DNA of 64,000 nt from Heterobasidion occidentale. Its lineage: Eukaryota > Basidiomycota > Agaricomycetes > Russulales > Bondarzewiaceae. Shown in pieces: positions 11,903 to 23,305 of the stretch. The stretch covers positions 2,666,001-2,730,000 of the forward strand of contig JBCAQO010000014.1 of the NCBI GenBank assembly GCA_039111635.1, given 5' to 3'. The notes beneath the pieces were generated by a model, which was not told where the DNA came from, searched no databases, and saw only the letters and a list, made by a program, of their open reading frames with translations. The translations under genes and the position numbers were made by a program. Numbering within the stretch: position 1 is the first letter of the stretch; each line of letters begins with the position of its first letter.

Positions 11903-14576
11903 CTATGCGCGTCCTAAAGAACCTCCGCGACTCTGGCTTCGATCTCAAGAAGCAGGACGAGGAGCTCACTTGCATGGCGCTCTTGTGGTCCTCCCCTCCG
12001 AGTTTGACACCTTCCGCTCCTCCCTCAGTCTCATGGACATCTTGTCTCGTTCCAAGCTCGAGGACGCGTTCAGGCGCGAGGATTTGAACCGTGCGCGTCG
12101 TTCTGATGCCACTGACTCTGCACAGGCCCTTGTGGCATCCTTTCCTTCATCCTCCTCCTCTTCCTCCACCTCCTACAGACGTTCCAGGCCACCCAGGAAG
12201 CAGTACAAGTGCGATTTCTGCGGTGCCACTGGCCACACTGATGACAGGTGCTTCAAGAGGATCAATGAGGAGCTGAAGAAGTCCAAGCCACAGCAGGCCC
12301 ACTCGGTTCAGGCCCCTAAAGCCTCTGGTCCCATGCAGTTTGCAGGCAATGCAAGTTTTCGTTCCCCTGCTCCATCCCCTTCGTCCGCAGCCTCCCCACT
12401 CGTCACTGACCTCGATTGGAACGCGGACACAGGTGCGACCTCTCATATGACACCCCATCGCCACTGGCTTCGCCACTATTGTCCCTTCGTCATCCCCATT
12501 CGTCTTGCAGACTCGTCTATCATCTACTCTGCTGGTGTTGGGACTGTGGTGTTCAATCCGGTCGTTGGAGGCAAGAGGGCGCAGTCTGTGGAGTTCTCAA
12601 ATGTCCTGCATGTCCCTGATCTTGGTTGTAATCTCCTGTCTGTGCTGTATTTGACTCAGCACAAGCACTTTTCTGTGCTAATAGAAGGATGTTCGATGCA
12701 TTTCTCCCGGGATGGCGCAGTGTGGTTCATGGCAGTCGTTCCTGATGGTTCCAACAACGCTTATCTTCAAGGGACCACCTCCACCGTTGTTTTGCAGTCT
12801 GCTGGTGCCGCTTCTACTCTCCCTCTCGATTGGTCCCTGTGGCATCGTCGTCTCTGCCACCACCACCATGCTGGGGTGCAGAAAATGGTCAAGGAGCGTC
12901 TCGTTACTGGTCTACAGCTCGATTCGGACGTGCAGCCTAACCCTGTGTGCGAGCCATGTCTCTCTGGCAAGATGCATGCTCACCCCTTCCCCTCCACTGG
13001 CTCTGTCACCTCAAAACCGCTTGAACTCGTCCATTCTAATGTCCATGGTCCCCTCCCTGTTGCCACTCACTCTGGAATACGCTACTGGATCACCTTCATT
13101 GATGAGTTCACCAAGCTCAAAGTGGTCTATGTTCTGCGCTTGAAGAGCGACGCGTTTGAGGCTTTCAAGCGCTACAAGGCCTATGTGGAGAACCTCACTG
13201 GACAGCGCATTTCGGCTTTGCAGGATGACAAGGGAGGAGAGTACATGTCTAATACCTGGGATTTGTTTTGTTTGGAGCATGGGATCGCTAGGAGGCACAC
13301 AGCGCGCAATCGGCCACAACAGAACGGCGTCGCAGAGCGTGCCAATCGCACTATCATGGAGGCTCTCACTGCTATGCTCTCTGAATCACATTTGCCGCTT
13401 GTTTTCTGGGGCAAGGCTCTGGCCGGTTATGTGCACGTCTGGAATCGACTCTGGACATCTACCCTGAAGGGCAAGACCCCATTTGAGATGGTCCATGGAG
13501 AGAAACCGGATGTTTCGCACTTGCGGGTCTGGGGCTGCTTGGCTTATGTGCATGTGCAGAGGGACAAAAGGGATGGATTTGGATCGCATATGGAGAAGTG
13601 CGTGTTTATTGGGTACCCCGACGGCTACAAGGCGTGGAAGTTCTATGATCCTGCGACTAGGAAGGTCATTATTTCGGAAAGGGCAGACTTTGATGAGCGA
13701 TTCTTTCCTGGGACTCGCAACTTTGATGCTAACACCCAGTCTGCCACCCATCCTCCTTCGTCTCTGTTCAGTCTTTGGAATGCAGATATTGATCCGGTGC
13801 CAGTTCTAGGGGGAAGCAGATGCTCCTCCTCCTGCTGGGCACTTGGAAACGCTCCCATCGATCAGGATCATCCTGTGGCAGACCCAGCACCTCCTCCACC
13901 TCTTGCTCCTGTTGTTCTTCCTCCTGATGCTCCCCCTCCTGTCATTCCAGCGCCACCTCCTGCTCTTAGAACACGCTCTAGGAATCGCTCTGCCACCCCT
14001 GAACCAGGTCCATCTGTTACTCGACGCTCTACTTGCACTCGTCGCGCTCCTGGCGAATGGTGGAAGATTAGGACGCTGCCTGCAGACGATGAAGCTCATT
14101 CTGACGCCGCTGAGAACCCCCCTGATGCTTCTGGGGATGCAGATATGGAGCCCATTGTTGAGGACGCATTTCTGGCTGAAGTCGAGCGTGCCCTGTTCAC
14201 CTCTGGTGCTGAAAAGGCTGAGCCTTCGACGTATCGTCAGGCAATCAAGCGTCCTGATGCAGATGGGTGGCAGAAGGCGGCAGAGGAAGAGATGGAGGCT
14301 CATGCTCGAAATTGCACCTGGGACATTGTTCCACTGCCTGAGGGCTGCAAGGCGATCGGTTCTCGTTGGGTTTTCAAGGTGAAGCACAACACGGATGGCT
14401 CTGTCGAACGCTACAAGGCTCGTCTCGTCGCCAAGGGCTTCAGTCAGCGCCCTGGATTTGATTATTTCGAGACATTTGCCCCCACAGCCAAGTTTGCAGC
14501 CATTCGTGCCATCCTTGCTCTCTCTGCCTTCGAGGACTTTCACCTGCGCTCTGTGGACATCTCCCATGCGTTTATC
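11903..14576 (+). pseudogene. Copia element B, left part (gag to RT)
   Basis: It starts in mid-gag (ATGCGCGTCCTAAAG corresponds to the Gag residues MRVLKN) and lacks its own 5' LTR, PBS and Gag N-terminus. A lost T near 11988 shifts frame; the following frame is open for more than 850 codons through the CCHC knuckle (near 12212-12253), the protease DTGAT (near 12428), the pre-integrase zinc region, the integrase core (HSNVHGP, QDDKGGEY, NGVAERANRTI), the C-terminus and the RT start. In the linker, indels of -2 and -1 restore the frame but change about 15 residues. It ends at DISHAF, where element C is inserted. The first integrase catalytic Asp codon reads AAT (Asn: HSN for HSD). Confidence 0.88.
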
Positions 14577-15092
14577 TGTTGAGCGCAGTGACAACGAAGC
14601 GACTGGCACAGAGAGAGTGCCAAAAAGAAGCTCTGTGGTCCGGAGGGTAAGAGTCTAAAGTAGATACAACGAACAGAAGGGAGCGCACCTGTGGTCCGGA
14701 GGGTAAGAGTCTGAAGAAAGAATCGCCCTCGGACCACGGGTATTTAAGCTACAGAGAACAATAAGAAACGAAAAAGGAAGGTATGACATCAACGGGTCAT
14801 TAGAGGTGGTCCACCTTACAAAGCGGTCAAAAGCTCCACCTGGAGGTCGGTCCGGAGTGTCAGTGACATCACACAGGACCGCCTCAACCGGCTAACCCGG
14901 TGAAACAACTGAAACAAAGTGAGACAAGGTGGAAAAAAATGAGACAGTCCAAAAGGAGAAAGAAAGCAATATACCCGCTCTGGGAGTGGCTCTAGGGCCG
15001 CTCCCAGCTGCAGAGGCGAGTAATCACTGAGTCCCATAGGTGGCACGCATGTGGCACCCATGCCACATCAACCAGAACGGCCACAAACAACA
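14577..15092 (-). repeat. 3' LTR of copia C
   Basis: Read on the minus strand it starts TGTTGTTTGTGG at 15092 and ends CGCTCAACA at 14577 (516 bp). The complement of the polypurine tract lies at 15093-15101. Confidence 0.95.
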
Positions 15093-15101
15093 CACCCTCC
15101 T
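15093..15101 (-). promoter_or_regulatory. Polypurine tract of copia C
   Basis: On the minus strand the sequence is AGGAGGGTG, immediately before the 3' LTR, as in elements A and F. Confidence 0.85.
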
Positions 15102-15135
15102 GATTCCACGCCTCTAGAGCATCCAAAACACCCTC

Positions 15136-16371
15136 CTAATGCGGCAGATCCTCTAGTCCCATCAAGCTGCAGCAAATCTTCACCTTCTCAGGTGGAACAG
15201 CCTTCGTCAGGATGTCCGCAGCGTTGTCCGCAGTAGGAACGTAGGCTGGAGCAATCACACCAGCCTCTACCTGGTCTCTGAGCCAAAAGAAACGAAGATC
15301 GAGATGCTTCATGCGCCCATGGTGCTCTGGATTCTTGCTAACTGCAACGGCCGACTGGTTATCAACGCGGAGAATCGACGGCTCAGAGAGGGAGTAGCCA
15401 AGTTCAGTTAGCAAATTGCGCATCCAGACGATCTCCCGGCCCGCATCAACGGCAGCAATGAATTCTGCCTCTGTGGTCGACTGTGCAACGAGTCCCTGGA
15501 GCTTGGAGCTCCAGCTGATCGCTCCAGAGCCAATGCGCAACACATATCCACTGGTGGACCGTCCGTTGTCAGGGTTGCCTGCATGATCAGCATCACAGAA
15601 CGAGGTGAAGAGCTCCTTGGAGTCAGTGGGGCCATAGACAAGTCGATAATCCAGGGTGCCTCTCAGATAGCGAAACAAATGCTTCACAGCCTTCCAGTGC
15701 CCAATCCCAGGATTCGAGTTAAAACGGCATAGGACAGAGACCGTGTGGGCGATGTCAGGACGAGTGGCGAGTGCAAGGAACAGCAGGGAACCGACAGCAG
15801 AGATGTAGGGAACCTTCTTCATGTACTCCTTGTCCTCAGTCGATGCAGGAGCCATGGAGACAGAGAGATTGGTGCCAGGGACCATGGGAGTCTTCACAGG
15901 AGTCGAGTCGGCCTGTCCGTAACGCTCCAGCATGTCTAGGATGTACTGGCGCTGGGAGAGCATCAGGCGACGATTCGCGCGATCCCTGGCAATCTCTATC
16001 CCAAGAAGAGCGGTGGTGGGTCCCAAATCGCGAAGCTTGAACGACCTAGAGAGCTCAACGACAAGATCATCGAGCAGGGACAAGGAATTCGACGCAAAAG
16101 TGCAGTCATCCACAAAGACAGGCAGAATGACCTTGACCTGATCCTTGGCATAGACATAGATGCTGTTGTCAGAGTAGATCGCCTTGAATCCCATGCGCTC
16201 CAGTACCGCCTTGAGCTTCCTGTACCACAGCCGACTCGCCTGCTTCAGCCCATACAAGCCCTTCATCAAGCGACAGACCATCTCAGAACCTCCCTGCTCA
16301 AATCCCTCAGGCTGCTCCATATACACCACAGTGTCCAGATCGCCATTGATAAACGCATGAGAGATGTCCAC
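15136..16371 (-). pseudogene. Copia C RT and RNase H frame
   Basis: An open frame of 411 codons begins inside RT at [12 protein letters not shown]. It contains GLYGLKQASRLW, the catalytic FVDD, and a complete copia RNase H (CDADHAG, STTEAEF, VDNQSAV, ADILTKAV). It ends GLEDLPH and a stop 34 bp before the PPT. Upstream RT residues are in another frame because one C is missing from the CCCCC run near 16440 and one G near 16573. Catalytic residues look intact; only the indels stop it being one polyprotein. Confidence 0.9.
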
Positions 16372-16544
16372 AGAGCGCAGGTGAAAGTCCTCGAGGGCAG
16401 AGAGAGCAAGGATCGCACGAATGGCTGCAAACTTGGCTGTGGGGCAAATGTCTCGAAATAATCAAACCCAGGGCGCTGACTGAAGCCCTTGGCAACGAGA
16501 CGAGCCTTGTAGCGTTCGACAGAGCCATCCGTGTTGTGCTTCAC
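16372..16544 (-). pseudogene. Copia C RT N-terminal segment between two frameshifts
   Basis: This encodes the beginning of RT ([25 protein letters not shown]) and is bounded by the single-base losses near 16573 and 16440. Without those two losses the frame would run on from integrase into the main RT domain. Confidence 0.8.
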
Positions 16545-17977
16545 CTTGAAAACCCAACGAGAACCGATCGCTTGCAGCCCTCAGGCAGTGGAACAATGTC
16601 CCAGGTGCGATTCCGAGCATGCGCCTCCATCTCTTCCTCTGCCGCCTTCTGCCACTCATCTGCATCAGGGCGCTTCATTGCCTGACGATACGTCGACGGC
16701 TCAGCCTTTTCAGCACCAGAGATGAACAGGGCACGCTCGACTTCAGCCAGAAATGCATCCTCAACAATGGGTTCCATCTCTGCATCTCCAGAAGCATCAG
16801 GGGCGTCCTGAGCGGAGTCCGAATGAGCATCATCGTCTGCAGGCAGCGTCCGCAGCTTCCACCATTCACCAGGAGCGCGACGAGTGCGAGTAGAGCGTCG
16901 AGTAACAGATGGACCTGGTTCAGGGGTGGCAGAGCGATTCCTAGAGCGTGTTCTGAGAGCAGGAGGTGGCGCCGGAATGACAGGAGGGGGAGCATCAGGA
17001 GGGGCAACAACAGGAGCAAGAGGTGGAGGAGGTGCTGGGTCTGCCACAGGATGATCCTGATTGATGGGAGCGTCTTCCAGGTGACCAGCAGGAGGAGGAG
17101 CATCTGCTTCCCCCCCCAGAATCGGCACCGGATCAACATCTGCATCCCAAAGACTAAACAGAGACGAAGGAGGAGGGGTGGCAGACTGGGTGTTAGCATC
17201 AAAGTGGCGAGTCCCAGGAAAGAATCGCTCATCAAAGTCTGCCCTTTCCGAAATAATGACCTTCCGAGTCGCAGGATTGTAGAACTTCCACGCCTTGTAG
17301 CCCTCAGGGTACCCAATAAACACGCACTTCTCCATATGCGATCCAAATCCATCCCTTTTGTCCCTCTGCACATGCACATAAGCCAAGCAGCCCCAGACCC
17401 GCAAGTGCGAAACGTCCGGCTTCTTCCCATTGACCATCTCAAATGGCGTCTTGCCCTTCAGGGTAGACGTCCAGAGTCGATTCCAGACGTGCACATAAGC
17501 AGCCAGAGCCTCGCCCCAGAAAACAAGCGGCAAACGCGATTCAGAGAGCATGGCAGTGAGGGCCTCCATGATGGTGCGATTGGCACGCTCTGCCACGCCG
17601 TTCTGCTGTGGCCGATTGCGTGCCGTGTGCCTCCTAGCGATCCCATGCTCCAAACAAAACACGTCCCAGGCATTGGACATGTACTCTCCTCCCTTGTCAT
17701 CCTGCAGAGCCAAAATGCGCTGTCCAGTGAGGTTCTCCACATAGGCCTTGTAGCGCTTGAAGGCCTCAAACGCGTCGCTCTTCAAGCGCAGGACATAGAC
17801 CACCTTGAGCTTGGTGAACTCATCAATGAAGGTGATCCAGTAGCGCATTCCAGAGTGAGTGGCAACAGGGAGAGGACCATGGAGATCAGAGTGGACGAGT
17901 TCAAGCGGTCTGGAGGTAACAGAGCCAGTGGAGGGAAGGGGTGAGCGTGCATCTTGCCAGAGAGACAGGGCTCGCAC
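16541..17977 (-). pseudogene. Copia C integrase and linker frame
   Basis: The open frame of 478 codons covers the integrase core (HSDLHGPLPV, QDDKGGEY, NGVAERANRTI: the D, D, E triad), the C-terminal region LRVWGCLAYVHVQRDKR, the acidic/Pro-rich linker and the start of RT ([17 protein letters not shown]). It is the best preserved integrase in the window. It ends in an artificial tail caused by the loss of one G near 16573. Its upstream partner frame overlaps at 17782-18249, shifted by a lost C in the CCCC run near 17940. Confidence 0.9.
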
Positions 17978-18590
17978 ACAGGGTCAGGCTGCACGTCTGA
18001 ATCGAGCTGTAGACCAGTAACGAGTCGTTCCTTGACCATCTTCTGCACCCCAGCATGGTGGTGGTGGCAGAGACGACGATGCCACAGGGACAAATCGAGA
18101 GGGAGAGTAGAAGCGGCACCAGCAGACTGCAAAACAACGGTGGAGGTGGTCCCTTGGAGATAAGCGTTGTTGGAACCATCAGGAACGATCGCCATAAACC
18201 ACACTGCACCGTCCCGGGAGAAATGCATCGAAGATCCTTCTATTAGCACAGAAAGTGCTTGTGCTGAGTCAAATACAGCACAGACAGGAGATTACAGCCA
18301 AGATCAGGGACATGCAGGACGTTTGAGAACTCCACAGATTGCGCCCTCTTGCCTCCAACAACCGGATTGAACACCACAGTCCCAACACCAGCAGAGTAGA
18401 TGACAGACGAGTCTGCAAGACGAATGGGGACGATGAAGGGACGATAGTTGCGAAGCCAGTGGCGATGGGGCGTCATATGAGAGGTCGCACCTGTGTCCGC
18501 GTTCCAATCGAGGTCAGTGACGAGTGAGGGGGCTGTGGACGAAGGGGATGGAGCAGGGGAACGAAAACTTGCATTGCCTGCAAACTGCAT
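17940..18590 (-). pseudogene. Copia C protease and pre-integrase region
   Basis: The protease motif WNADTGATSHM (near 18490-18510) and the HHCC pre-integrase zinc region (LWHRRLCHHHH, CEPCLSGKM) are in two overlapping frames (18243-18590 and 17782-18249). They are separated by a one-base loss near 18257, where CACTTCTCTG in element A reads CACTTTCTG. Confidence 0.85.
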
Positions 18591-19433
18591 CGGACCAGGC
18601 CTCAGGGGCCTGAACCGAGTGGGCCTGGTGTGGCTTCGACTTCTTCAGCTCCTCATTGATCCTCTTGAAGCACCTGTCATCAGTGTGGCCAGTGGCACCG
18701 CAGAAGTCGCACTTGTACTGCTTCCTGGGCTGCTTGGAACGTTTGTAGGAGGTAGAGAGAGAGGAGGGGGATGAAGGAAAGGATGCCACAAGGGCCTGTG
18801 CAGAGTCTGTGGCATCAGAACGACGCGCACGGTTCAAATCCTCGCGCCTGAACGCGTCCTCGAGCTTGGAGCGAGACAAGACGTCCATGAGACTGAGGGA
18901 GGAGCGGAAGGTGTCAAACTCGGAGGGGAGAGACCACAAGAGCGCCATGCAAGTCAGCTCCTCGTCCTGCTTCTTGAGATCGAAGCCAGAGTCGCGGAGG
19001 TTCCTCAGGACGCGCATAGACTCGTCCACACGATGGATGAGGGACTGGAGGGACTCATCGTTGCGCTTCTTGATGAAAAGAGGTCCTCCATCGCGTTGAA
19101 ACGCGATCCAGCAGACTTCTTGTTGAACTGCTCCTCCAGTGTGGTCCAAATGGCAATGGGGTCGTCCTCAATGCCGTCCAAAACGCCTCTGAACTGCTCC
19201 TCAACCGAAAGTAAGAGCGCACCAGCAGCCTTCTGAGCGTTCCTCTTCCACTCTGCCACCTCCCTTGCCTCAGCAGGCTTTTCCTTCGTGCCAACAGGGG
19301 CTGTCTCATCACCAGAGACCAAAAGCCACAGGCCTTTGAGACGAAGCCAGGCCTTGATCTCCTTGGACCAGGAAGGATAGTTGCGATTATTGAGAGGGGA
19401 GACAGAAGGGAGAGCGAATGAGGGGTCAGACAT
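18514..19433 (-). pseudogene. Copia C Gag
   Basis: The ATG at 19433-19431 starts MSDPSFALPSV, as in A. The frame shifts at about 19072 (one A lost) and at about 18598 (two bases lost) relative to A. The CCHC knuckle CDFCGATGHTDDRC is at about 18680-18721. Gag builds the cytoplasmic virus-like particle of the element. Confidence 0.87.
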
Positions 19434-19600
19434 GGTGTGGCACGAGTGGCACGAGCAGGGAAAGGTGTTGGAAGCGATGTGGGATGATAGGAAAGGCAGG
19501 AGGGCAATGGGGAAGATGTGGCAGCAATGGGGTGTGACCAGAAAGGTGTGGCACAGCAGAGGGGAGACCAGAAAGTGTCGATAAAACGATGTAGAGCAAA

Positions 19601-19626
19601 GTCGCTAGAGCGCAGGGCCCATAACC
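19601..19626 (-). promoter_or_regulatory. PBS of copia C (initiator tRNA-Met half)
   Basis: On the minus strand the LTR is followed by GGTTATGGGCCC and the same downstream bases as in A. This is complementary to the initiator tRNA-Met anticodon arm. Confidence 0.85.
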
Positions 19627-20147
19627 TGTTGAGCGCAGTGACAACGAAGCGACTGGCACAGAGAGAGTGCCAAAAAGAAGCTCTATCTGTGGTCCAGAGG
19701 GTAAGAGTCTAAAGTAGATACAAAGAACAGAAGGGAGCGCACCTGTGGTCCAGAGGGTAAGAGTCTGAAGAAAGAATCGCCCTCGGACCACGGGTATTTA
19801 AGCTACAGAGAACAATAAGAAACGAAAAAGGAAGGTATGACATCAACGGGTCATTACAGGTGGTCCACCTTACAAAGCGGTCAAAAGCTCCACCTGGAGG
19901 TCGGTCCGGAGTGTCAGTGACATCACACAGGACCGCCTCAACCGGCTAACCCGGTGAAACAACTGAAACAAAGTGAGACAAGGTGGAAACAAAATGAGAC
20001 AGTCCAAAAGGAGAAAGAAAGCAATATACCCGCTCTGGGAGTGGCTCTAGGGCCGCTCCCAGCTGCAGAGGCGAGTAATCACTGAGTCCCATAGGTGGCA
20101 CGCATGTGGCACCCATGCCACATCAACCAGAACGGCCACAAACAACA
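19627..20147 (-). repeat. 5' LTR of copia C
   Basis: It is 521 bp with TG...CA ends, and is nearly identical to 14577-15092. Its right end touches the TSD TTATC (20148-20152). Confidence 0.95.
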
Positions 20148-20152
20148 TTATC

Positions 20153-21158
20153 AATGGCGATCTGGACACTGTGGTGTATATGGAGCAGCCTGAAGGATTT
20201 GAGCAGGGAGGACCTGAGATGGTGTGTCGCTTGATGAAGGGCTTGTATTGGCTGAAGCAGGCGAGTCGGCTGTGGTACAAGAAGCTGAAGGCGGCTCTGG
20301 AGCGCATGGGATTCAAGGCAATCTACTCTGACAACAGCATCTATGTCTATACCAGGGATGAGGTCAAGGTCATTCTGCCAGTCTTTGCCAATGACCGCAC
20401 ATTTGCATCAAATTCCTTGTCCCTGCTCGATGATCTCGTTGTTGAGCTCTCTAGGTCGTTCAAGCTTCGCGATTTGGGACCCACCACCGCTCTTCTTGGG
20501 ATAGAGATTGCTAGGGATCGCCCCAATCGTCGCCCTCGCCACTCGTCCTGACATCGCCCACATGGTCTCTGTCCTGTGCCGCTTCAACTCGAATCCTGGG
20601 ATTGCGCACTGGAAGGCTGTAAAGCATTTGTTTTGCTATCTGAGAGGCACCCTGGATTACCGACTTGTCTATGGCCCAACCGACTCCAAGGAGCTCTTCA
20701 CCTCGTTCTGTGATGCTGATCATGCAGGCAATCCGGACAACGGACGGTCCACCAGTGGATATGTGTTGCGCATTGGCTCTGGAGCGATCAGCTGGAGCTC
20801 CAAGCTTCAGGGACTCGTTGCACAGTCCACCACAGAGGCAGAATTCAATGCTGCCGTTGATGCGGGCCGGGAGATCGTCTGGATGCGCAATTTGCTCACT
20901 GAACTTGGCTACTCCCTCTCTGAACCCTCGATTCTCCGCGTCGATAACCAGTCCGCTGTCGCAGTTAGCAGGAATCCAGAGCACTATGGGCGCATGAAGC
21001 ATCTCGATCTTCGTTTCTTTTGGCTCAGGGACCAGGTAGAGGCTGGTGTGATTGCTCCAGCCTATGTTCCTACTGCGGAGAACGCTGCGGACATCCTGAC
21101 GAAGGCAGTTCCACCTGAGAAGGTGAAGATTTGCTGCAGATGGGACTAGAGGATCTGC
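20153..21158 (+). pseudogene. Copia element B, right part (RT to RNase H)
   Basis: It resumes exactly where the left part stops ([16 protein letters not shown]). The catalytic RT motif is damaged: where A, C and F have FVDD this copy has FAND (about 20386-20397). About 180 bp are missing near 20525 between GIEIARDR and ATRPDIAHT, with a frame change. RNase H motifs follow (CDADHAG, STTEAEF, VDNQSAV, ADILTKAV). The sequence stops at GLEDL, where LTR E begins, without PPT. Confidence 0.88.
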
Positions 21159-21688
21159 TGTTGTTTGTGGCCGTTCTGGTTGATGTGGCATGCGTGCCAC
21201 ACGCGTGCCACCTTACGGCCTGATTGATTACTCGCCTCTGCAGCTGGGAGCGGCCCTACAGCCACTCCCAGAGCGGGTATATTCCTTTCTTTCTCTTTTT
21301 GGAGTGTCTCACTTTGTTTTCACCTTGTCTCACTTTGTTTCAGTTGTTTCACCGCGTTGGCTGACTCAGGTGGTCCTGTGTGATGTCATTGACACTCCGG
21401 ATCGACCTCCAGGTGGAGCTTTTGACCGCTCCACAAGGTGGACCACCTGTAATGGCCCGTTGATGTCATACCTTCCTATTTGGTTTCTTATTGTTCTGTG
21501 TAGCTTAAATACCTGTGGTCCGAGGGCGATTCTTTCTTCAGACTCTTACCCTCTGGACCATAGGTGCGCTCCCTTCTATTCTTTGTATCTACTTAGACTC
21601 TTACCCTCTGGACCATAGTCCTGTCGTTATAGAGCTTTCTTTTGGCACTCTCTCTGTGCCAGTTGCTTCATTGTCACTGCGCTCAACA
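21159..21688 (+). repeat. Orphan copia LTR E at a chimeric junction
   Basis: It is a full-length LTR with precise TG...CA ends. Its left flank (TCTGC) is the end of element B RNase H; its right flank (AGAGG) is minus-strand gag of element D. The flanks do not match, so this is not a simple solo LTR. It probably arose by recombination between elements or by integration into another copia copy followed by loss. Confidence 0.9.
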
Positions 21689-22581
21689 AGAGGATGGAGC
21701 AGGGGAACGAAAACTTGCATTGCCTGCAAACTGCATGGGACCAGAGGCTTTAGGGGCCTGAACCGAGTGGGCCTGCTGTGGCTTGGACTTCTTCAGCTCC
21801 TCATTGATCCTCTTGAAGCACCTGTCATCAGTATGGCCAGTGGCACCGCAGAAATCGCACTTGTACTGCTTCCTGGGTGGCCTAGAACGTCTGTAGGAGG
21901 TGGAGGAAGAGGAGGGGTATGAAGGAAAGGATGCCACAAGGGCCTGTGCAGAGTCAGTGGCATCAGAACGACGCGCACGGTTCAAATCCTCGCGCCTGAA
22001 CGCGTCCTCGAGCTTGGAACGAGACAAGATGTCCATGAGACTGAGGGAGGAGCGGAAGGTGTCAAACTCGGAGGGGAGGACCACAAGAGCGCCATGCAAG
22101 TGAGCTCCTCGTCCTGCTTCTTGAGATCGAAGCCAGAGTCGCGGAGGTTCTTTAGGACGCGCATAGACTCATCCACACGATGAATGAGGGACTGGAGGGA
22201 CTCATCATTGCGCTTCTTGATCGAAAAGAGGTCCTTCATCGCGTTGAAACGTGATCCAGCAGACTTCTTGTTGAACTGCTCCTCCAATGTGGTCCAAATA
22301 GCAATGGGGTTGTCCTCAATGCCATCCAAAACGCCCCTGAACTGCTCCTCAACTGAAAGTAAGAGCGCACCAGCAGCCTTCTGAGCATTCCTCTCCCACT
22401 CTGCCACCTCCTTTGCCTGAGCAGGCTTCTCCTTCGAGCCAACAGGGGCTGTCTCATCACCAGAGACGAGAAGCCACAGGCCTCTGAGACGAAGCCAGGC
22501 CTTGATCTCCTTTGACCAGGAAGGATAGTTGCGATTATTGAGAGGGGAGACAGAACGGAGAGGGAATGAGGGGTCAGACAT
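21689..22581 (-). pseudogene. Copia element D Gag, 3'-truncated
   Basis: The minus-strand ATG at 22581-22579 starts MSDPSFPLRSV. The Gag runs through the CCHC knuckle (near 21815-21856) and stops at the junction with LTR E at 21688. A one-base loss near 22079 (the same as in element B) splits it into two frames. No protease or pol remains. Confidence 0.88.
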
Positions 22582-22749
22582 GGTGTGGCACGAGTGGCAC
22601 GAGCAGGGAAAGGTGTTGGAAGCGATGTGGGATGATAGGAAAGGCAGGAAAAGCAATGAGGAAGATGTGGCAGCAAAGAGGTGTGGCCAGAAAGGTGTGG
22701 CACAGCAGATGGGTGACCAGAAAGAGTCGATAAAACGATGTAGAGCAAA

Positions 22750-22775
22750 GTCGCTAGAGCGCAGGGCCCATAACC
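22750..22775 (-). promoter_or_regulatory. PBS of copia D
   Basis: GGTTATGGGCCC on the minus strand, adjacent to the LTR, as in A and C. Confidence 0.8.
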
Positions 22776-23305
22776 TATTGAGCGCAGTGAGAATGAAGCG
22801 ACTGGCACAGAGAGAGTGCCAAAAAGAAGCTCTATAACGACAGGACTATGGTCCAGAGGGTAAGAGTCTAAGTAGATACAAAGAACAGAAGGGAGCGCAC
22901 CTGTGGTCCAGAGGGTAAGAGTCTGAAGAAAGAATCGCCCTCGGACCACAGGTATTTAAGCTACACAGAACAATAAGAAACCAAATAGGAAGGTATGACA
23001 TCAACGGGTCATTACAGGTGGTCCACCTTACAAAGCGGTCAAAAGCTCCACCTGGAGGTCTGTCTGGAGTGTCAATGACATCACACAAAACCGCCTTAGC
23101 CGGCTAACCCGGTGAAACAACTGGAACAAAGTGAGACAAGGTGAAAACAAATTGAGACAGTCCAAAAGGAGAAAGAATGCAATATACCCGCTCTGGGAGT
23201 GGCTGTAGGGCCGCTCCCAGCTGCAGAGGCGAGTAATCAATGAGTCCCAAAGGTGTCACGCATGTGGCACGCATGCCACATCAACTAGAACGGCCACAAA
23301 CAACA
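22776..23305 (-). repeat. 5' LTR of copia D, with a mutated terminal dinucleotide
   Basis: It is 530 bp. On the plus strand the PBS-proximal end reads TATTGAGCG instead of TGTTGAGCG, a change shared with element I. The outer flank (GTACA) lies in the TET/JBP-like gene fragment. It belongs to an LTR variant containing ACACAAAACCGCCTTAGCC, which is also seen in the orphan LTR at 24976. Confidence 0.9.

Larger units (their letters stand above)
14577..20147 (-). mobile_element. Complete Ty1/copia retrotransposon C, nested in B
   Basis: Both LTRs are present and lie in direct orientation to each other on the minus strand. The flanks 14572-14576 and 20148-20152 are both TTATC, so the target-site duplication is perfect, and the interrupted sequence of element B ([11 protein letters not shown]) joins exactly across it. 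By eye the two LTRs differ by about 5 substitutions and 2 short indels in roughly 520 bp, so the insertion is young. The internal region has the full gene order but at least six frame breaks, all small deletions compared with sister copies. Confidence 0.96.

Noticed and set aside
16619..17944. Open frame of 441 codons on the plus strand
   Set aside because: It is antisense to the integrase of copia C. Similar antisense frames occur opposite the same region in B and F, so it is a codon-bias shadow.
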